DNA from: Rivularia sp. MS3
Lineage (GTDB): Bacteria > Cyanobacteriota > Cyanobacteriia > Cyanobacteriales > Nostocaceae
Reading direction: 5' to 3'
Length of the DNA stretch: 64,000 bases
NCBI GenBank assembly: GCA_019192545.1
Contig: JAHCMI010000038.1
Span: 1 to 64,000 of the forward strand
The notes below the pieces were generated by a model. That model searched no databases and was not told the DNA's origin. It was given only the letters and a program-made list of their open reading frames with translations. The translations under genes were made by a program, and so were the position numbers. Within the stretch, counting starts at the first letter, position 1. Each line of letters opens with the position of its first letter. Below, one piece after another: positions 19,406-28,760 of the stretch.

Positions 19406-20887
19406 TCCCGTTCTCGCTTTCAATATCAACATTGTACCGGCTGTAAATAATATTCCTAAAAATAGATTTTTCGGGCTGATGCTTTTACCGCTTTCTTGTA
19501 CTAGAATTCCTTCTAATATCAAAGAAGGTAATAGTATCCCGGCAGGAAGCAGCAAACGGGAAAAGTTAATTTTTCTTTTGGCTAGCGTTGTCAGTAAGGC
19601 TAAACATAATCCGAATGGAATAAACGTTAGTCCGTAATAGAAAAATCTTTTTTCTTTGGGTATTAAGTCGAGTAAGTTTAAGGTATGAATGTTGCTGATG
19701 CTGTCTATATAAATTGTTAACGATGATTTAGAATAAGTGATAACTATTTGATGGGGTTTGATATCGTTGAATACGTCGGGAACGTCTAATTTTACATCAG
19801 AAGCGTTTGCTCCCGTCAGTGGAGTTCTAACCCTAAAGACTAAATCACTTCCTTGCTGCCCCAAGGTAAAGTTACGACGAAAAGAATCATTGGAAAGAGA
19901 AATAATTCTTGCTGGCCCAATTTGTTCTGTTTTAGTAGTAGCAAGAGTAGTACTAATAGTAAATTCGGAAGCTCTACTTATGCTTTCGCTTAAAGATGTA
20001 ACTGGTGTTGCTGTTTGTAGCCAGTTATTTGGACTTATAAATACTCCTTGTTGGTTTTGAATTGCTGAATCTCCATTCCATAATAAATCTGGTTGTTTTC
20101 CAAGTTTGTCTTCATATGGTGCTTTTCCTTGGAATTCATAAACAGCAAGTGCAGAATCATCTAGATTTTCAAAACTATTATTCTGAGTAAATAATTGCTT
20201 CACTTGATTTGTGGAAAATGCCCGATTAGCAATATTGAGTTGCGATATATAGCCTTCCCAACCTCTATTAGCTGTTCTTTCGTTACCGACTATCAATGGA
20301 AAACTCGGATTCCAGCCAGTTAAATGAGTTGTAGCTTGCCAAGGAATTGTAATTAAAAATGTCAAAATTACATAACCAGTAAAAAACAAAGTAATCTTGC
20401 TAATTGAATTACTTGCTCTACTAGTTTCGATTCTATGCAATATTGCTTTAAAGCTTCGAGAATTCCAAATATAAAAGCAAATCAATCCAAAAAAGCCACC
20501 GAAGCTATTATTAAATATATCGGCAGGCGTTGGTGTTCTTGAAGGTACTAGAATTTGTAGCAATTCTACTGTTGAAGATAAAGCAGCACTTGATAAAATT
20601 ACTGCGATAACCTGCCAAACCAACTTCACTTGTCTTTTTTGCAGCCAACCCGTCAAGCCGAATCCTAAAGGCAAGAATAGCAAAACGTTGTTTACTTGAT
20701 CGTTAAAGAAACTGTTGTTATCAAAACTATTAACTAATTCTCGTTTTGAGATGCTATCTGGTAAGGCAAAATTAAATGGATATAAGGTAGCAACTAAGAC
20801 TATGACTACACTTGCAATTACTAAAGTTAAAAAAACAGAAGTCTTAGATTCAGTTGAATTATTTGATATTGATTTATCTTGATGCAT
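19385..20887 (-). CDS. VanZ-like membrane protein with C-terminal LamG-like domain
   Basis: About 500 residues from the ATG at 20887 (MHQDKSIS...). The N-terminal third is a VanZ-like domain: a first helix ending ATLYPFNFALP, then NDQVNNVLLFLPLGFGLTGW, further helices, and STVELLQILVPSRTPTPADIFNNSFGG, the family signature. The central part is a soluble concanavalin/LamG-type beta sandwich (TANRGWEGYISQLNIANR ... EFTISTTLAT), probably periplasmic, followed by three more hydrophobic helices. The frame extends upstream to a TTG at 21124, but that extension has unlikely composition. The fusion suggests sensing or binding a glycan at the envelope. Confidence 0.75.
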   Translation of the reverse strand: MHQDKSISNNSTESKTSVFLTLVIASVVIVLVATLYPFNFALPDSISKRELVNSFDNNSFFNDQVNNVLLFLPLGFGLTGWLQKRQVKLVWQVIAVILSSAALSSTVELLQILVPSRTPTPADIFNNSFGGFFGLICFYIWNSRSFKAILHRIETSRASNSISKITLFFTGYVILTFLITIPWQATTHLTGWNPSFPLIVGNERTANRGWEGYISQLNIANRAFSTNQVKQLFTQNNSFENLDDSALAVYEFQGKAPYEDKLGKQPDLLWNGDSAIQNQQGVFISPNNWLQTATPVTSLSESISRASEFTISTTLATTKTEQIGPARIISLSNDSFRRNFTLGQQGSDLVFRVRTPLTGANASDVKLDVPDVFNDIKPHQIVITYSKSSLTIYIDSISNIHTLNLLDLIPKEKRFFYYGLTFIPFGLCLALLTTLAKRKINFSRLLLPAGILLPSLILEGILVQESGKSISPKNLFLGILFTAGTMLILKARTGTASSEQ

Positions 20888-21367
20888 AAATAGGTCGGTT
20901 GGATAAAAATAATCGATAGACTTTGATGTAGAATGACTCAAATATGGGTTTTTCTCGATACCTACACCATGACAAATAATTAAATTCGATTGTAACGTTT
21001 CCTTTTGTATTGTTTCTTCACATACAGCAGATGTAACCCCACTTGTATAAAGAATTAGTGAAGTATTTTGATTTATTTGAATAGAATGAACTATAGAGTT
21101 GTTTGCAAGGTTGATTTGGATCAAAAATTACAAGACTGGGCTTCGGGGTTTTGAGCAAATTCAACCTCTTTGAGAACAACTCCGGGATTAATCGTTTCTT
21201 GGACAAGAGTTATAGTTGTCGGAGTGCCGTTTGCAGTGTCATAAATGAAATGTATTACTTAGAATAGCCTGTAATATTTTTGTATTACACGTGTCGCGGT
21301 TGACGGTAGCAGAGTTTTCTGCATTCGCCAACCTATTTAAAACCTAAAATCGTAAATCCGAAATCGA

Positions 21368-22981
21368 ATGTGCGAGTTGAAACTACGTCTCCAACGGGGA
21401 AATTCCCAAAAAACGGTGACGGTGGATCAAGATATTTATATTGTTGGTAGGTTGCCAGAATGTAACCTATGTTTACCTTTTAGTGGAATTTCTCGCAGTC
21501 ACGCGCGCTTTACTAAAGGGAAAAATGGTTCGTGGAGTATCGAAGATTTAGGCAGTAAAAACGGCACAATATTAAACGAACAAGCTGTAGTTAAGCCTAC
21601 ATTAGTTTCTCATGGGGATGTAATTTGGGTTGGAGATATTTCTCTTGTGGTGCTTTTGAGTCTTCCCCCCCAACCGCTACTCCAAACTAGTTATACAGCT
21701 TTTTCTGAAGGCAGAACAATACTTCGTAATGTCAAGCAATTACAAGAACAGTGGATAGGTGCTGATAGCCAAGAAGATAATACTGACAAAAAGGATAGAA
21801 CTATTGCTCGTCTTAAGGATTTGGTAGATATAGCCAAAAATCTTTCGGGAGCTACTTCGATTGAAGAAATTTTTTCGCAGGTACAGCAAGTTGTATTCCG
21901 TTATCTTAATAGCATTGACCGTCTGGGATTATTAATTGATGTTAACAACTGCGGTAAATTAGTTTTGGTAAATGCTGCAAGTCGGGATGTAAACAATAAG
22001 CAACAATTAATGGCTAATGATAGCTGGATTAGCCAGAGCATATGCCAGCAAGTATTTGAGGAAAAAGTTGCAATCCAGTCAGCCGATACCCATCAAGACG
22101 AACGATTCGCCGAAGAACACAGCGTTTTTCTCAAGGGGATTCGCAGCGCAATGGCAGTACCATTATGGGATGAAAATAAAGTTGTGGGGGTGCTTTATGC
22201 TGATGCTAGTTTTTCTTCCTACCATTGGATTAAAGAAGGTTCGGAAGATTTGAGCTTTTTTTCAACTTTAGGCAATCTAGTTTCTTCGAGCGTTCAGCGT
22301 TGGCTGTTAGTAGAAAAACTTAAGAGTGAAGAAGTAATAAGGCAAAGATTGGAGCGCTATCACTCACCAGCAGTCGTACAGCAGTTGATAGCATTAGGAG
22401 CGTTGCCTGACGGACGTTTACCACCTAAAGAAAGCGAAATTAGCATTTTATTCGCCGATGTGGTTGGGTTCACGGCAATGTCAGAACGGTTTTCCCCCAC
22501 TGAAATCGCGGAATTACTCAATAAACTGTTTGAGGAAATGCTACAGGAAGTATTCGCTTGTGGTGGCACTTTGGATAAATATATCGGCGACTGCATCATG
22601 GCGTTTTTTGGCGCACCCGAACCCCAGAAAGACCATGCAGACAGGGCTGTGGTTGCAGCAATGAGAATGTTAGCCCGTTTAGAAAATTTAAATTTCAATC
22701 ATTTTTGGCAGGAACCATTAGAGATTAGAATTGCAATTAATAGCGGTAAAGCTGTTGTGGGAGATGTAGGCAGTTCTCAAAGAGTAGAATATACAGCTTT
22801 AGGAGCAACTATTAATTTAGCAGCACGCATGGAAGGAATTTGTCACCCAGGAGAATGTGTAGTTAGCGAAGAAACTCATAAAATGCTTTCTAAGCCCAAT
22901 CGATTTGAGTTAATGGGCAAATATCGCTTCAAAGGAATCAACCGCTTGGTGAAGGTTTACCACAATCGTAGAAGATATTAA
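21368..22981 (+). CDS. Class III adenylate cyclase with FHA and GAF domains
   Basis: 537 residues. The FHA domain (about 5-100) has the IVGRLPECNL, SRSHARF and LGSKNGTILN motifs. A GAF domain follows (about 145-330), then a class III cyclase domain (about 355-530). The cyclase keeps metal-binding Asp residues in LFADVVGF and YIGDCIMAFFG, a substrate-defining Lys (LDKYIGD) and Thr (VEYTALG), and the transition-state Asn and Arg (ATINLAARME). The Lys/Thr pair points to ATP and to the class IIIb type, often bicarbonate-responsive. cAMP controls motility and respiration in cyanobacteria. FHA suggests docking to phosphothreonine proteins. The ATG gives an intact FHA domain. Confidence 0.93.
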   Translation: MCELKLRLQRGNSQKTVTVDQDIYIVGRLPECNLCLPFSGISRSHARFTKGKNGSWSIEDLGSKNGTILNEQAVVKPTLVSHGDVIWVGDISLVVLLSLPPQPLLQTSYTAFSEGRTILRNVKQLQEQWIGADSQEDNTDKKDRTIARLKDLVDIAKNLSGATSIEEIFSQVQQVVFRYLNSIDRLGLLIDVNNCGKLVLVNAASRDVNNKQQLMANDSWISQSICQQVFEEKVAIQSADTHQDERFAEEHSVFLKGIRSAMAVPLWDENKVVGVLYADASFSSYHWIKEGSEDLSFFSTLGNLVSSSVQRWLLVEKLKSEEVIRQRLERYHSPAVVQQLIALGALPDGRLPPKESEISILFADVVGFTAMSERFSPTEIAELLNKLFEEMLQEVFACGGTLDKYIGDCIMAFFGAPEPQKDHADRAVVAAMRMLARLENLNFNHFWQEPLEIRIAINSGKAVVGDVGSSQRVEYTALGATINLAARMEGICHPGECVVSEETHKMLSKPNRFELMGKYRFKGINRLVKVYHNRRRY

Positions 22982-23533
22982 ATATTAAAAAATGGTACAT
23001 ATACACTAAAGCGTGGGCTTATTTTTCTCTAATTTATCGGAGGGTTAGGGAGGACTCATTTTAAGCCACAAGTATTGTAATAGGTGCTTGTTATGCAACG
23101 GCAAGCAAAATCTACTTTGTTGCTAACTCCTTATTGAAGTTATTTAAAAGTAAAGTAATTTTACGTAATTGATATTGTCTCTATTGAATCTTAAATAAAA
23201 ATGAATATTTTTAGTAAATCCGGATAGTTACAGATGTCAAATATTACTCTTCATGTTATTCAATTCAGCTAGGATATTTTGGCTGAAAAAGTCTGAAATA
23301 GCTATATAAACAAGCAAAACCTTGATGTTTGGGGCGCGGCACTATAGATTTACAGCCTATCAACAATTAAAAGTACATTTCTATACTTGGAAGTATTGAC
23401 AATTATATTCATTACTATTGCTAATAGATATCGCTAAAAACATTTAACATAGTGTTTATACTGATATTTTTTTCTGGAACATTTATGTGAATATACTCAG
23501 TCTATGAACAAAAGTTTTAAGGGAACAAATACC
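22982..23533. other. Intergenic region, AT-rich, upstream of the small peptide ORF
   Basis: 552 bp without a recognisable gene. A TTGACA hexamer is at 23396-23401 but no well-spaced -10 is obvious. It should hold the promoter for the 27-codon ORF at 23534. Confidence 0.35.
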
Positions 23534-23617
23534 ATGCTTTTAAATACAGACAGTTTAATATATCTATTCTCGCTATTCTTTCTAACGATGTTTGCGGTTC
23601 AGTTCTTCGCACGCTAA
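23534..23617 (+). CDS. Predicted 27-residue single-pass membrane peptide
   Basis: An ATG frame of 27 codons ending TAA. The AAGGGA (23519-23524) ahead of it lies at ribosome-binding distance (9 nt). The peptide starts MLLNTDS, then has one hydrophobic span (LIYLFSLFFLTMFAVQFFA) and ends in Arg. This layout is like the very short subunits of photosynthetic or respiratory membrane complexes, but I cannot match it to PsbM, PsbT, PetN, PetL, PsaM or other named ones. A perfect 17-bp hairpin lies 88 bp downstream. It is shorter than usual gene-caller limits. Confidence 0.5.
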   Translation: MLLNTDSLIYLFSLFFLTMFAVQFFAR

Positions 23618-23704
23618 CTAGTTAGGGCTAAAATGGCCCGAATATCGGATTTGCTCTGGTGGCAATAACTTAAGGGCTTAAAATCCGAAACGTTTATAAA
23701 TTCC

Positions 23705-23749
23705 GCTTCCATCTATAAAACTATCGCTATAGGTTTTATAGATGGAAGC
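23705..23749 (+). terminator. Strong hairpin, 17-bp perfect stem
   Basis: GCTTCCATCTATAAAAC (23705-23721) pairs perfectly with 23733-23749 across an 11-nt loop. It is followed by AATAAAAATAC rather than a clean T run. It probably ends the 27-codon ORF transcript or protects its 3' end. Confidence 0.65.
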
Positions 23750-23925
23750 AATAAAAATACAACCCATCGAACTTCATTTTCTCCTCAGATTTTTTAAATT
23801 ACTGCACTTAATCTTCATTTAAGATTATTTTCATTGAGAATCTTTAATATTTGGCGACCTTTCATAAAAGCTATAACTAAAATTTAAGTAGTGGTTTTCA
23901 TTCTTAGGGTGTAAAACTATTAAGT

Positions 23926-24011
23926 CATACCAAATTGTGACGGATAGATTTCAGTACGACTTTGTGCTATTAGTCTGTGACAATCCCAAGTTTCAAATCT
24001 AAGATGGTATG
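23926..24011. promoter_or_regulatory. Possible palindromic leader element upstream of the SSADH gene
   Basis: CATACCA (23926-23932) and TGGTATG (24005-24011) are exact inverted repeats bounding an 80-bp segment that ends 30 bp before the dehydrogenase start. It could be an operator, leader hairpin or remnant repeat. Confidence 0.25.
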
Positions 24012-24041
24012 GCTTCAACCAATTATTTCGAGAGGTGAGTT

Positions 24042-25409
24042 ATGGCGATCGCCACGATAAATCCCACGACTGGGGAAACTCTCAATTCTTTTGAGTCTTT
24101 GAGCGATGCCCAGGTGAAGGATGCTGTATCTTTGGCTCATAAAGCTTTCGGGGATTACCGCAAGACTAGTTTTAAGCAGCGTTCTGAGTGGATGTACAAA
24201 GCTGCTGAGATTTTGGAACAAGATAAGGCAGATTTTGCCCAAATAATGACTTTGGAAATGGGCAAGCCTTATAAAAGCGCTTTAGCTGAAGTGAGTAAGT
24301 GCGCTTTGGTATGCCGTTATTATGCAGATAAGGCTGCGGAATTTCTTGGGGATGTTTCCATAGAAACAGATGCCAGTCATAGCTATGTAAGTTACCAGCC
24401 TTTAGGGATAGTTTTGGCAGTGATGCCGTGGAATTTTCCTTTTTGGCAGGTGTTTAGGTTTGCGGCTCCGGCGCTGATGGCTGGTAATGTAGGTTTACTT
24501 AAACATGCTTCAAACGTACCTCAGTGCGCTTTAGCTATTGAAAAAATTATTCACAGAGCGGGTTTTCCCCAAGGTGTTTTTCAAAGTTTATTAATAAGTT
24601 CGGACAAGGTAGCAAATATAATTGCCGACGAGCGGGTTAAAGCTGCCACCTTGACGGGAAGCGAAGGAGCCGGAGCCTCATTAGCTGCTGCTGCTGGTAA
24701 GCATATTAAAAAAACGGTATTGGAATTAGGAGGAAGCGATCCGTTCATCGTGTTAGCAAGTGCTGACTTAGAAGCTGCGGCTGTGACTGGAACTACAGCA
24801 AGAATGTTGAATAACGGGCAATCTTGTATAGCAGCGAAACGCTTCATTGTAGTTGAAGCTGTTGCTGACAAGTTTGAAAAATTGCTGTTAGACAAATTTC
24901 ACGCCTTGAAAATTGGCGATCCCATGCAGATGGATACCGATATCGGACCGCTCGCTACCCACGATATTCTCCAGGAATTAGACGAGCAGGTACAAAAAAG
25001 TATTAATAACGGTGCGGAAGCATTGTTGGGAGGAAAGCCTTTGTTAAATATGAAAGGAAATTATTATCCACCAACAATTTTGACTAATATTTCTCCCGAT
25101 TCTGCTACGGCTAAAGAAGAATTTTTTGGCCCGGTAGCCATGCTATTCCGAGTTAAAGACATTGATGAAGCAATACAGCTTGCAAATAATACACCCTTTG
25201 GTTTGGGTGCGAGTGCTTGGACGAGCGACACAGAGGAACAGCAACGTCTAATCTCCGAAATTGAAGCAGGCGCTGTATTTATCAATGGTTTAGTCAAATC
25301 CGATCCCAGAATGCCTTTCGGTGGCACTAAGCTTTCCGGCTATGGAAGAGAATTAAGTATTCAAGGCATACATGAGTTTGTCAATGTTAAAACTGTGTGG
25401 GTGAAATAA
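24042..25409 (+). CDS. gabD: Succinate-semialdehyde dehydrogenase (NAD(P)+)
   Basis: 455 residues of the aldehyde dehydrogenase superfamily. Visible are MPWNFPFWQVFRFAAPAL, the cofactor-loop TGSEGAGASLAAAAG, general-base Glu in LELGGSDPFIV, catalytic Cys in NNGQSCIAAKRF, and the C-terminal PFGGTKLSGYGRE. Length and N-terminus (INPTTGE) fit the short SSADH group. It oxidises succinate semialdehyde to succinate. The gene directly downstream encodes the 2-oxoglutarate decarboxylase-like enzyme, matching the gene pair that completes the TCA cycle in Synechococcus PCC 7002. Start ATG is preceded by GAGAGGTGAG. Confidence 0.93.
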   Translation: MAIATINPTTGETLNSFESLSDAQVKDAVSLAHKAFGDYRKTSFKQRSEWMYKAAEILEQDKADFAQIMTLEMGKPYKSALAEVSKCALVCRYYADKAAEFLGDVSIETDASHSYVSYQPLGIVLAVMPWNFPFWQVFRFAAPALMAGNVGLLKHASNVPQCALAIEKIIHRAGFPQGVFQSLLISSDKVANIIADERVKAATLTGSEGAGASLAAAAGKHIKKTVLELGGSDPFIVLASADLEAAAVTGTTARMLNNGQSCIAAKRFIVVEAVADKFEKLLLDKFHALKIGDPMQMDTDIGPLATHDILQELDEQVQKSINNGAEALLGGKPLLNMKGNYYPPTILTNISPDSATAKEEFFGPVAMLFRVKDIDEAIQLANNTPFGLGASAWTSDTEEQQRLISEIEAGAVFINGLVKSDPRMPFGGTKLSGYGRELSIQGIHEFVNVKTVWVK

Positions 25410-25500
25410 TTGTTAGCTGTTAGCTGTTAGTTGTTAGTTGTTGGTTGCAAAACCCACTAACAACTATCTACTATCTACTATCCACTATCTAGAGCAGGGG
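25410..25500. repeat. Short tandem repeats between the TCA-bypass genes
   Basis: The 98-bp spacer is almost entirely TTAGCTGTTAGCTGTTAG and CTATCTACTATCTACTATCC heptamer arrays. Expansion here separates two genes that probably form one operon. Confidence 0.7.
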
Positions 25501-25507
25501 AATCACA

Positions 25508-27151
25508 ATGGATACAGCAGAATTACTAGTCAAGTGTTTGGAAAATGAAGGGGTGCAATACGTATTTGGACTCCCCGGTGAAGAAAATCTACATGTATTG
25601 GAGGCTTTGAAAAAATCTTCAATTCAGTTTATTACCACCCGTCACGAGCAAGGTGCGGCTTTTATGGCGGATGTCTACGGACGTTTGACGGGAAAGGCTG
25701 GAGTATGTCTTTCAACATTAGGCCCCGGTGCAACCAACTTAATGACTGGAGTTGCAGATGCGAACTTGGATGGTGCGCCAGTTGTGGCAATTACCGGACA
25801 GGTGGGAACTGATAGAATGCATATCGAATCCCATCAATATTTAGATTTAGTAGCTATGTTTGCTCCCGTAACCAAGTGGAACAAACAAATTGTCAGGCCA
25901 AGTATTACACCGGAAATTGTTCGCAAAGCTTTTAAAAGAGCGCAAAGAGAAAAACCGGGGGCGGTGCATATTGACTTACCGGAAAATATCGCCGCAATGC
26001 CGGTAGAAGGCAAACCTTTAGGTAAAGATAATGTCGAAAAAAGCTTTGCTTCTTTTGCAACTATTAGAGCCGCAGCCGCTGCAATTTCTCAAGCGACAAA
26101 CCCGATAATTTTAGTTGGCAACGGAGCAATTCGTGCAAAAGCCAGCGATGCCGTCACCCAATTTGCCACCGAGTTAAATATTCCGGTTGCCAATACATTT
26201 ATGGGTAAAGGGATAATTCCTTATACTCATCCTTTAGCTTTATGGACTGTAGGATTGCAGCAACGAGATTTTAGTATATGTGGTTTTGATAATACCGATT
26301 TAGTTATTGCAATTGGTTACGATTTAATTGAATTTTCACCTAAAAAATGGAATCCTAATGGTGAGATTCCGATTATTCATATTGCTTCAAAGTTAGCGGA
26401 AATCGACAGCAGCTATATTCCAGAGGTAGAAGTTGTTGGTGATATAACTGATTCTTTAAATGAAATTTTGAAGGTAGCAAATAGACATGATAAAGCTGCA
26501 CCCTACGCGATTAAACTAAGAGAGAATATTCGTGCCGATTACGAGAATTATGCTAAAGATGATGCATTTCCGATGAAGCCGCAAAAGTTAATTTACGACT
26601 TGCGGCAGGTGATGGGGCCTGAAGACATTGTAATATCCGATGTAGGGGCGCATAAAATGTGGATTGCCCGTCACTACCACTGTCATAGTCCCAATACTTG
26701 CATCATCTCGAATGGTTTTGCAGCAATGGGAATTGCAATTCCCGGTGCTTTAGCAGCGAAACTGGTTCATCCTAACCGTAAAGTTGTAGCGGTAAGCGGT
26801 GACGGTGGTTTTATGATGAACTGTCAGGAATTAGAAACAGCGTTGCGAGTCGGTACGCCATTTGTAACTTTAATTTTTAATGATGGTGGCTACGGTTTAA
26901 TCGAGTGGAAACAAGAAAATCAATTTGGTGAAGGGCAATCATCTTTTATCAAATTTGGTAATCCCGACTTTGTGAAATTTGCCGAAAGTATGGGGTTAAA
27001 AGGTTATCGAGTTGAAGCAGCTACCGATTTCGTTCCGATGTTAAAAGAAGCTTTAGCACAAGATGTTCCTGCGGTAATTGACTGTCGTGTAGATTATCGC
27101 GAAAACATGCGGTTTACCAAAAAAGCTGGGGCTTTAAATTGTGCGGTGTAG
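25508..27151 (+). CDS. 2-oxoglutarate decarboxylase (ThDP enzyme, acetolactate-synthase-like)
   Basis: 547 residues with all three ThDP-enzyme domains. The N-terminal Pyr domain carries the catalytic Glu in TTRHEQGAAFMADVYGR. A central nucleotide-fold domain follows. The C-terminal PP domain has the ThDP motif GDGGFMMNCQELETA...NDGGYG. By sequence it would be called acetolactate synthase large subunit, but its place directly after gabD, and the lack of a small subunit, match the 2-oxoglutarate decarboxylase / SSADH pair of the cyanobacterial TCA bypass, which converts 2-oxoglutarate to succinate semialdehyde and CO2. Function is inferred from context and family. AGGGGA precedes the start. Confidence 0.85.
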   Translation: MDTAELLVKCLENEGVQYVFGLPGEENLHVLEALKKSSIQFITTRHEQGAAFMADVYGRLTGKAGVCLSTLGPGATNLMTGVADANLDGAPVVAITGQVGTDRMHIESHQYLDLVAMFAPVTKWNKQIVRPSITPEIVRKAFKRAQREKPGAVHIDLPENIAAMPVEGKPLGKDNVEKSFASFATIRAAAAAISQATNPIILVGNGAIRAKASDAVTQFATELNIPVANTFMGKGIIPYTHPLALWTVGLQQRDFSICGFDNTDLVIAIGYDLIEFSPKKWNPNGEIPIIHIASKLAEIDSSYIPEVEVVGDITDSLNEILKVANRHDKAAPYAIKLRENIRADYENYAKDDAFPMKPQKLIYDLRQVMGPEDIVISDVGAHKMWIARHYHCHSPNTCIISNGFAAMGIAIPGALAAKLVHPNRKVVAVSGDGGFMMNCQELETALRVGTPFVTLIFNDGGYGLIEWKQENQFGEGQSSFIKFGNPDFVKFAESMGLKGYRVEAATDFVPMLKEALAQDVPAVIDCRVDYRENMRFTKKAGALNCAV

Positions 27152-27612
27152 GTTTTACAGTTAACAGTTAACAGTTCGGAAATTTATCATCGTTTACTGT
27201 TTGCTGATTATAAATATAATATTTCGCCGCAAAAAAATGTAGAGACGTGTTAGCGCAGCTTGCCCGCAAGGCGTTATATCACGTCTCTACAATCCAGCGG
27301 AATTAATTCGGTAAAGCAATACATTTTCCCTGTTCCTTATTCTCTTGATTACAAGGGAAAATATGTTCGTAGTTGCACGCTTGGGCGCTCAAGATTTTTG
27401 GCGCTGTAAGCGCAACTACGAACCATTAATCATAAGTAATTATCCAAACTTGATATTAAATTTTCCAAAATTCCAGCTATTGCAATACTGTCACATCTAC
27501 TAATTACTAATTCCCAATTAACTTTTCATCAACAAATGTATTTATTCACTCTTGAAAAACATTCCTATGGATAGTTTTCTAGTAAAGCAGTGAAAAAATA
27601 TTTTTAAATCTA
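27152..27612. other. Intergenic region with two dispersed palindromes
   Basis: 461 bp. TGTAGAGACGTG (27238-27249) / CACGTCTCTACA (27280-27291) form a 12-bp stem with an inner CTTGC/GCAAG hairpin. GTTCGTAGTTGC (27365-27376) / GCAACTACGAAC (27412-27423) form another. Both are repeat families of filamentous cyanobacteria. CAATTAACTTTTC-type filler follows. No gene was seen. Confidence 0.6.
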
Positions 27613-28518
27613 ATGGATGAAAAGCGTCTCCAAATTTATTTCAATATTATCAATCAGCTACTTACCAACGCTACGAGCGAACAAGAAGAAATAGCTTTAG
27701 ATACGGAACCCGAATATATTGATGCCGGATTAGTACAAACGATGATAGAGGTAGCGCAAGGGCTTTCTGAAGAAGGAAATGAAGACGCTGCGGAATTTTT
27801 AGTAAATATTGCAACTCAGCTAGCTGAAGCTCTAGGATTGTCACTTTCGGATTTTAGCGCTGATAATCAAGGTGAACTACTCATACAAGCATTGCTAATT
27901 ACCGAAGAAACTGAAGGTAATCCAGAAGCTGTCTACCCATTACTACATAAAAATATAAATTTCCTCGATACAAGTTTCGCTGAATTCTTGCAAAATTGGG
28001 CAATAGAAGCAATTTCTGAGTCAACTACTGAAGAAGCAGAAGATATTGCTGCCACTATTGGCATTTTCAGCAGTTTGATTCAGGAATTTCCTTTAGGGCA
28101 GCGTGCAAATAATTTAGAAATCGCCATCGCTGGTTATGAAGTGGTAAATTCTGTCTTTATTGCTTCCAATTATCCCGAACAATGGGCGGCGACTCAATAT
28201 AATTTGGGGAATGCTTATACGGATAGAGTTTATGGACAAAAAGCTGAAAATATTGAAAAAGCAATTGCCTGCTATCAAAACGGATTACAACATCATACCC
28301 GCGAAACATATCCTTACGAATGGGCAATGATTCAAAATAATTTGGGTACTGCCTATAGCAATAGACTCAAGGAAGATAGAACAGAAAATCTCGACAAAGC
28401 AATTTATCATTACCAAGCTGCATTACAAGTTCATACCCGCGAAGAATATCCCGATGAGTGGCAGATGGCTCAAAACAACCTTGCAGCAATTTATCACCAC
28501 AAAGGCAAGAAAATGTAG
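27613..28518 (+). CDS. TPR-containing protein, possibly C-terminally shortened
   Basis: 301 residues. An acidic helical N-terminal half (no known domain) is followed from about residue 170 by tetratricopeptide units with the cyanobacterial pattern NNLGTAYSNR ... ENLDKAIYHYQAAL ... HTREEYPDEWAMxQ. In related proteins these repeats usually lead into a CHAT protease domain, which is missing here: the frame stops at NNLAAIYHHKGKKM. A dispersed element starts 9 bp after the stop. Probably a scaffold for protein-protein contacts; it may be a truncated relative of TPR-CHAT proteins. Confidence 0.75.
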   Translation: MDEKRLQIYFNIINQLLTNATSEQEEIALDTEPEYIDAGLVQTMIEVAQGLSEEGNEDAAEFLVNIATQLAEALGLSLSDFSADNQGELLIQALLITEETEGNPEAVYPLLHKNINFLDTSFAEFLQNWAIEAISESTTEEAEDIAATIGIFSSLIQEFPLGQRANNLEIAIAGYEVVNSVFIASNYPEQWAATQYNLGNAYTDRVYGQKAENIEKAIACYQNGLQHHTRETYPYEWAMIQNNLGTAYSNRLKEDRTENLDKAIYHYQAALQVHTREEYPDEWQMAQNNLAAIYHHKGKKM

Positions 28519-28526
28519 CACAGAAA

Positions 28527-28622
28527 CTAGTACTCGAACAAGCTAACATTGCTGGGTGAAAGCAGGAAGTAGCAAGTAGTAAAAACAATTACCCCTGTTT
28601 TGTTGACTTGGTAGACTACTAG
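28527..28622. repeat. Dispersed element CTAGTACTCGAACAAGC ... GACTACTAG
   Basis: It starts CTAGTACTCGAACAAGC and ends TTGGTAGACTACTAG, with the end sequences roughly inverted. A second copy at 62638-62769 shares about 30 bp at the left end and about 20 bp at the right end, with a different core. It is non-coding. Confidence 0.65.
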
Positions 28623-28673
28623 GGGCATATATTATTTCATATAGCAATCCTAAATCCCGAAGTAACTTAGAAA

Positions 28674-28696
28674 CCCGGTTTTTTGAAAAAACTGGG
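28674..28696 (+). terminator. AAACCCGG-family hairpin
   Basis: CCCGGTTTTTT and AAAAAACTGGG pair around a single G, with one wobble. It sits between the TPR gene and the following small membrane gene. Confidence 0.5.
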
Positions 28697-28760
28697 AATA
28701 GAGACACCTATGTGTCTCACAACTCATATAGGATTGTAATTATTGATAACTGATAAATTG

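Noticed and set aside
20888-21124. N-terminal extension of the VanZ-like protein to a TTG
   Set aside because: Composition is unlike a signal or membrane segment, and the ATG at 20887 directly precedes the first helix region.
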